DNA from: Chrysochromulina parva
Lineage: Eukaryota; Haptophyta; Prymnesiales; Chrysochromulinaceae
NCBI GenBank assembly: GCA_002887195.1
Contig: PJAB01001170.1
Span: 1 to 16,647 of the forward strand
Length of the DNA: 16,647 bases
Direction: 5' to 3'
The notes beneath the pieces are model-generated. The model made no database searches. It was not told the DNA's origin and saw only the letters and a program-made list of their open reading frames with translations. Each line of letters begins with the position of its first letter. The first letter of the stretch is position 1. The translations under genes and the position numbers were made by a program. Positions 14,103 to 16,647 of this stretch are shown in pieces.

Positions 14103-16505
14103 ATGGTCGACGACGATGATGGACTGGCGGCGACGGCCGAGGCGGCCGAGGCGGCGGAGGCTGAGGCAGCTCCGGCGGCGGCGGCGGAGGCCGAGGCGGC
14201 TGCGGGTGCGGCGGAGGCGGAGGCTGAGGCGGCGGCGGCTGAAGCAGTGGCCGCCGAGGCGGCATCGGCTGAGGCGGCTGCCGTGGCAGCGGAGGCGGAG
14301 GCGGCTGCCGTGGCAGCGGAGGCGGAGGTGGCGGAGGCGGAAGCTGAGGCAGCTCCGGCTGCTGCTGCGGCGGCCGAAGCGGCGGAGGCGGAGGAGGCGG
14401 CTGCGGCTGCGGCGGCGGCTGAAGCAGTGGCCGCCAAGGCGGCATCGGCTGAGGCGGCTGCCGTGGCAGCGGAGGCGGAGGCGGCTGCCGTGACAGCGGA
14501 GGCGGAAGTGGCGAAGGCGGAAGCTGAGGCAACTCCGGCTGCTGCTGCGGCGGCCGAAGCGGTGGAGGCGGAGGAGGCGGCGGCTGAGGCGGCGGCGGCG
14601 GCGGCTGAGGCGGCAGCGGCTGCGGAAGCGGCTGCGGCAGCGGCTGCGGCAGCGGCGGCGGCTGAAGCAGTGGCCGCCGAGGCGGCATCGGCGGAGGCGG
14701 CTGCAAAGGATGCGGCAAAGGCCGAGACAGCAGCCACAGAGGAGGCGGAGGCGGAGGCGGAGGCGGAGGCAGAGGCAGCTCCGGCTGCTGCTGCGGCGGC
14801 GGAGGCGGCGGAGGCGGAGGCGGAGGCGGCGGCTGAAGCAGTGGCCGCCGAGGCGGCATCGGCGGAGGCGGCGGCTGAAGCAGTGGCCGCCGAGGCGGCA
14901 TCGGCGGAGGCGGCTGCAAAGGATGCGGCGGAAGCCGAGACAGCCGCCGCAGAGGCGGCGGCGGCGGCGGCAACGGCGGCGGCGGAGGCGGCCACGGCGG
15001 CGACCGCGGCGGAGGATGCCGATAAGGCAGCGGCCGAGGCGGCGGAGGTGGAGGCAGCAGCAGCATCGGCCGCGGCGGCAGAGGCGGAGGTGGCGGAGGT
15101 GGCGGCGACGGCCGCGGCGGAGGCGGCAGAGGCGGAGGCAGCGGCTGAGCGCGGCTCGCCGGTCTCGCAGCTGATCCGGGCCAGGAGTGCCGAGGACCAG
15201 GCGGCAGCAACGGAGCCGGCGGCAGCGGAGCCGGCGGCAATGGGGCCGGCGACAGTGGAGCTGGCGGCACATGAGATCATCCGGAAAGACGCCATCGAGA
15301 CGGCCGCGGCGACTCGCGTGCAGTCGGCCGAGCGCGGTAGAAGAGCCAAGGAGGAAGCTAAAAAGATGGCCAAGGAGATGAAGGGCCAACCTGTAAAACC
15401 GGCTGAAGCTCGCGCCTCTGTATCTGCCCTGCGAAGGGATTTGCTCGCTGCTCAGCTGCGCAACACATTGCTCAGCATCAACCACGGCACCATGGATCGC
15501 CCACGCACCTCAGGCTCGATAGGTGGCTCGAAGGCAGATTCGGGTCTTGTCGGTGTTCGGGTCTTGTCGGTGGCGACGCGCAATGCGACGCACGAGTTGC
15601 TCGAGCGCGCGCGCACCTCCTTGCAGGCGGATGAAGATGGGGCGTTCACGAAGCGCTCTGCGCGCCTCATTCAGAACCAGGAGCGCCTCGGGCGGCTCTC
15701 ACACATGGACTCGGTAGACCGCGCCGTGCGACGGCACGAGAAGCAGACGGTGCTGCAACAGAATCAGCACCGTTACAAACAGCAGTGGGAAACCGAGACG
15801 GCGATGAAGCTCGCGCGCGAGACGATGGTCGGCGCCATGCGCACCAACGCGGTACGACCCGTCCTGACCTCGGCGTCATCATTGCACCGCTCGCCCTTGT
15901 CCCCGACCCGCTCGGCTCGTCGGCACCGCGTGCACCATGAGCGGTCCCTCTCGGCCGATGCCTCCGCCGAAGCTCTTACGTTACGCGTGATCATGCCTCC
16001 ATCGGACAAGAAGCCACACGTCCAGATGCTCCCCAAGACGATCCGTGGTGCCCGCCGACTACAGAGCGCTAGCAACCTGCCGCGTGTGCTTTCTAAGGAG
16101 CGACTGGTGGCTTTGGCATCCAACCCGGCCATCCTACCGACGGTCCTCTTCTCTTTGTTGATGCAATCGCCCCACGGCTCACGGCCGTCAACCTCACCGA
16201 GCTCGACACGCCGCAAATCCGTGCTGTCTTACCCACGGCCGTCAACCTCACCGAGCAGATCCCATCACAACTCCCTCGACGCAACACGGCCGTCGACTTC
16301 GCCGAGCACGACAAGCCGTGAACGCAGACCGAGCATGAGCCAGCATAGCCAAAGAAGGGCACGGCAACCATCAGCCAGCCGCAAGCCCGATGGCGACCTC
16401 TTAGGAGGCGCGAAGGATACCGTGTACCAGCGCTTGGGCAGTGCTTCCTTGCATGCATCCTCCTCCGGGACGGCTAAAGACTTAGGACCGTGGGATGCAC
16501 TGTGA
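14103..16505 (+). CDS. Giant Ala/Glu-repeat protein with IQ-like motif and RPSTSPS repeats
   Basis: An 800-residue protein; ATG 14103 has a strong context (ACCATGG). Residues about 7-345 are almost only Ala and Glu with a few Val, Ser and Pro, and should form one very long single helix or coiled coil of roughly 500 angstroms if fully helical. Residues about 406-416 (VQSAERGRRAK) fit the calmodulin-binding IQ consensus ([ILV]QxxxRGxxx[RK]), followed by a lysine-rich helix. Residues about 430-600 are helical and basic (RLIQNQERLGRLSHMDSVDRAVRRHEK is split by short loops). The end is basic and Ser/Pro-rich, with three RPSTSPS motifs spaced about 15-20 residues, likely phosphorylation sites. No catalytic domain is seen. 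A cytoskeletal, ciliary or basal-body scaffold would fit but is inference. The non-repetitive C-terminal half with ordinary codon use shows that this frame is the real one. Confidence 0.8.
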   Translation: MVDDDDGLAATAEAAEAAEAEAAPAAAAEAEAAAGAAEAEAEAAAAEAVAAEAASAEAAAVAAEAEAAAVAAEAEVAEAEAEAAPAAAAAAEAAEAEEAAAAAAAAEAVAAKAASAEAAAVAAEAEAAAVTAEAEVAKAEAEATPAAAAAAEAVEAEEAAAEAAAAAAEAAAAAEAAAAAAAAAAAAEAVAAEAASAEAAAKDAAKAETAATEEAEAEAEAEAEAAPAAAAAAEAAEAEAEAAAEAVAAEAASAEAAAEAVAAEAASAEAAAKDAAEAETAAAEAAAAAATAAAEAATAATAAEDADKAAAEAAEVEAAAASAAAAEAEVAEVAATAAAEAAEAEAAAERGSPVSQLIRARSAEDQAAATEPAAAEPAAMGPATVELAAHEIIRKDAIETAAATRVQSAERGRRAKEEAKKMAKEMKGQPVKPAEARASVSALRRDLLAAQLRNTLLSINHGTMDRPRTSGSIGGSKADSGLVGVRVLSVATRNATHELLERARTSLQADEDGAFTKRSARLIQNQERLGRLSHMDSVDRAVRRHEKQTVLQQNQHRYKQQWETETAMKLARETMVGAMRTNAVRPVLTSASSLHRSPLSPTRSARRHRVHHERSLSADASAEALTLRVIMPPSDKKPHVQMLPKTIRGARRLQSASNLPRVLSKERLVALASNPAILPTVLFSLLMQSPHGSRPSTSPSSTRRKSVLSYPRPSTSPSRSHHNSLDATRPSTSPSTTSRERRPSMSQHSQRRARQPSASRKPDGDLLGGAKDTVYQRLGSASLHASSSGTAKDLGPWDAL
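14118..15146 (+). repeat. GCN/GAG-rich array with nested higher-order repeats
   Basis: About 1 kb of GCGGAGGCG-like words. The marker word GAAGCAGTGGCCGCC occurs at 14241, 14421, 14664, 14835 and 14877. The spacings are 180, 243, 171 and 42 nt, all multiples of three, so each copy encodes EAVAAEAASAEAA (or AKAASAEAA) in the same frame. Between the first two markers a 60-residue unit is repeated almost unchanged. Confidence 0.9.
16180..16310 (+). repeat. Three-copy RPSTSPS coding repeat
   Basis: The word CGGCCGTCAACCTCACCGAG occurs twice exactly and a third time with CGACTTCGCC. Each copy encodes RPSTSPS within the C-terminal tail. Confidence 0.8.
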
Positions 16506-16647
16506 CGCGCCCGGTTTCCGGGTTTCCGGGGGCGGCCACTCCTGTCCGTTCGTTTCGAGTGATGGGGATGCGGCGCGTGAGTGTCAGAGTCAATCAGTTA
16601 CACTGGGGGAGGTTCGAGGAGTGTTTCACTTGGGCAGGCACTGTGGA
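16506..16647. other. 3' flank, no gene seen
   Basis: The last 142 bp follow the stop codon. A short direct repeat GGTTTCCGGGTTTCCGGG lies at about 16512-16530; nothing else is recognisable. Confidence 0.5.

Noticed and set aside
14087..15373. Long minus-strand Ala/Ser frame (428 codons) and another Pro-rich one over the Ala/Glu array
   Set aside because: They mirror the GC-rich triplet repeat; the plus frame continues into a non-repetitive C-terminal half with an IQ-like motif, the minus frames do not.
1..16647. CRISPR array, prophage, toxin-antitoxin or biosynthetic cluster
   Set aside because: The repeats here are in-frame coding minisatellites without spacers, and the genes are eukaryotic and functionally unrelated.

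Overview
The window reads as nuclear DNA of a GC-rich unicellular eukaryote. Genes lie on both strands at short distances, with no bacterial-style operons. ATGs sit in good translation-initiation context, two GT-AG introns can be inferred, and several proteins carry long Ala, Gly or Ala/Glu homopolymer tracts. A TFIIIC subunit confirms a eukaryote. One protein has a leader that could be a plastid bipartite presequence. Together these suggest an alga with a secondary plastid, perhaps a haptophyte, but the lineage is a guess from composition and style, not from a marker gene.

Layout, left to right. 1-2018 (+): a low-complexity, repeat-rich ORF open to the left edge, with a likely 64-nt intron near its 3' end. 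2019-2384: more AT-rich spacer with a 12-nt match to an initiator-Met-tRNA primer-binding site beside a TG...-type LTR edge, probably a retrotransposon scrap on the minus strand. 2385-3782 (+): a type I membrane protein with signal peptide. 3783-4377: spacer between convergent genes. 4378-5484 (-): a six-bladed kelch propeller. 5658-8380 (+, two exons): a superfamily 2 DEAH-type (DECH) helicase of the COG1061/Irc3-like kind with a zinc ribbon and a long low-complexity tail. 8589-9032 (-): a small MGCC-type lipid-anchored protein with a probable ubiquitin-like fold. 9151-11622 (-): the TFIIIC tau95/GTF3C5 subunit. 11916-12836 (-): a two-helix membrane protein, possibly plastid-targeted. 12932-13945 (+): a CRAL-TRIO/Sec14 lipid-transfer protein. 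14103-16505 (+): a very long Ala/Glu repeat protein with one IQ-like motif and three RPSTSPS motifs.

The genes do not form one pathway; they look like ordinary neighbours in a compact genome. Two divergent pairs (kelch/helicase, 173 bp apart; membrane protein/Sec14, 95 bp apart) probably share promoters. I found no CRISPR array, no complete mobile element, no rRNA or tRNA gene and no obvious multi-gene novel system. The most interesting signals are structural: both inferred introns have near-identical direct repeats at their edges, which is what intron gain by tandem duplication would leave. The primer-binding-site scrap, the two-start helicase and the heavily repeated Ala/Glu gene follow.
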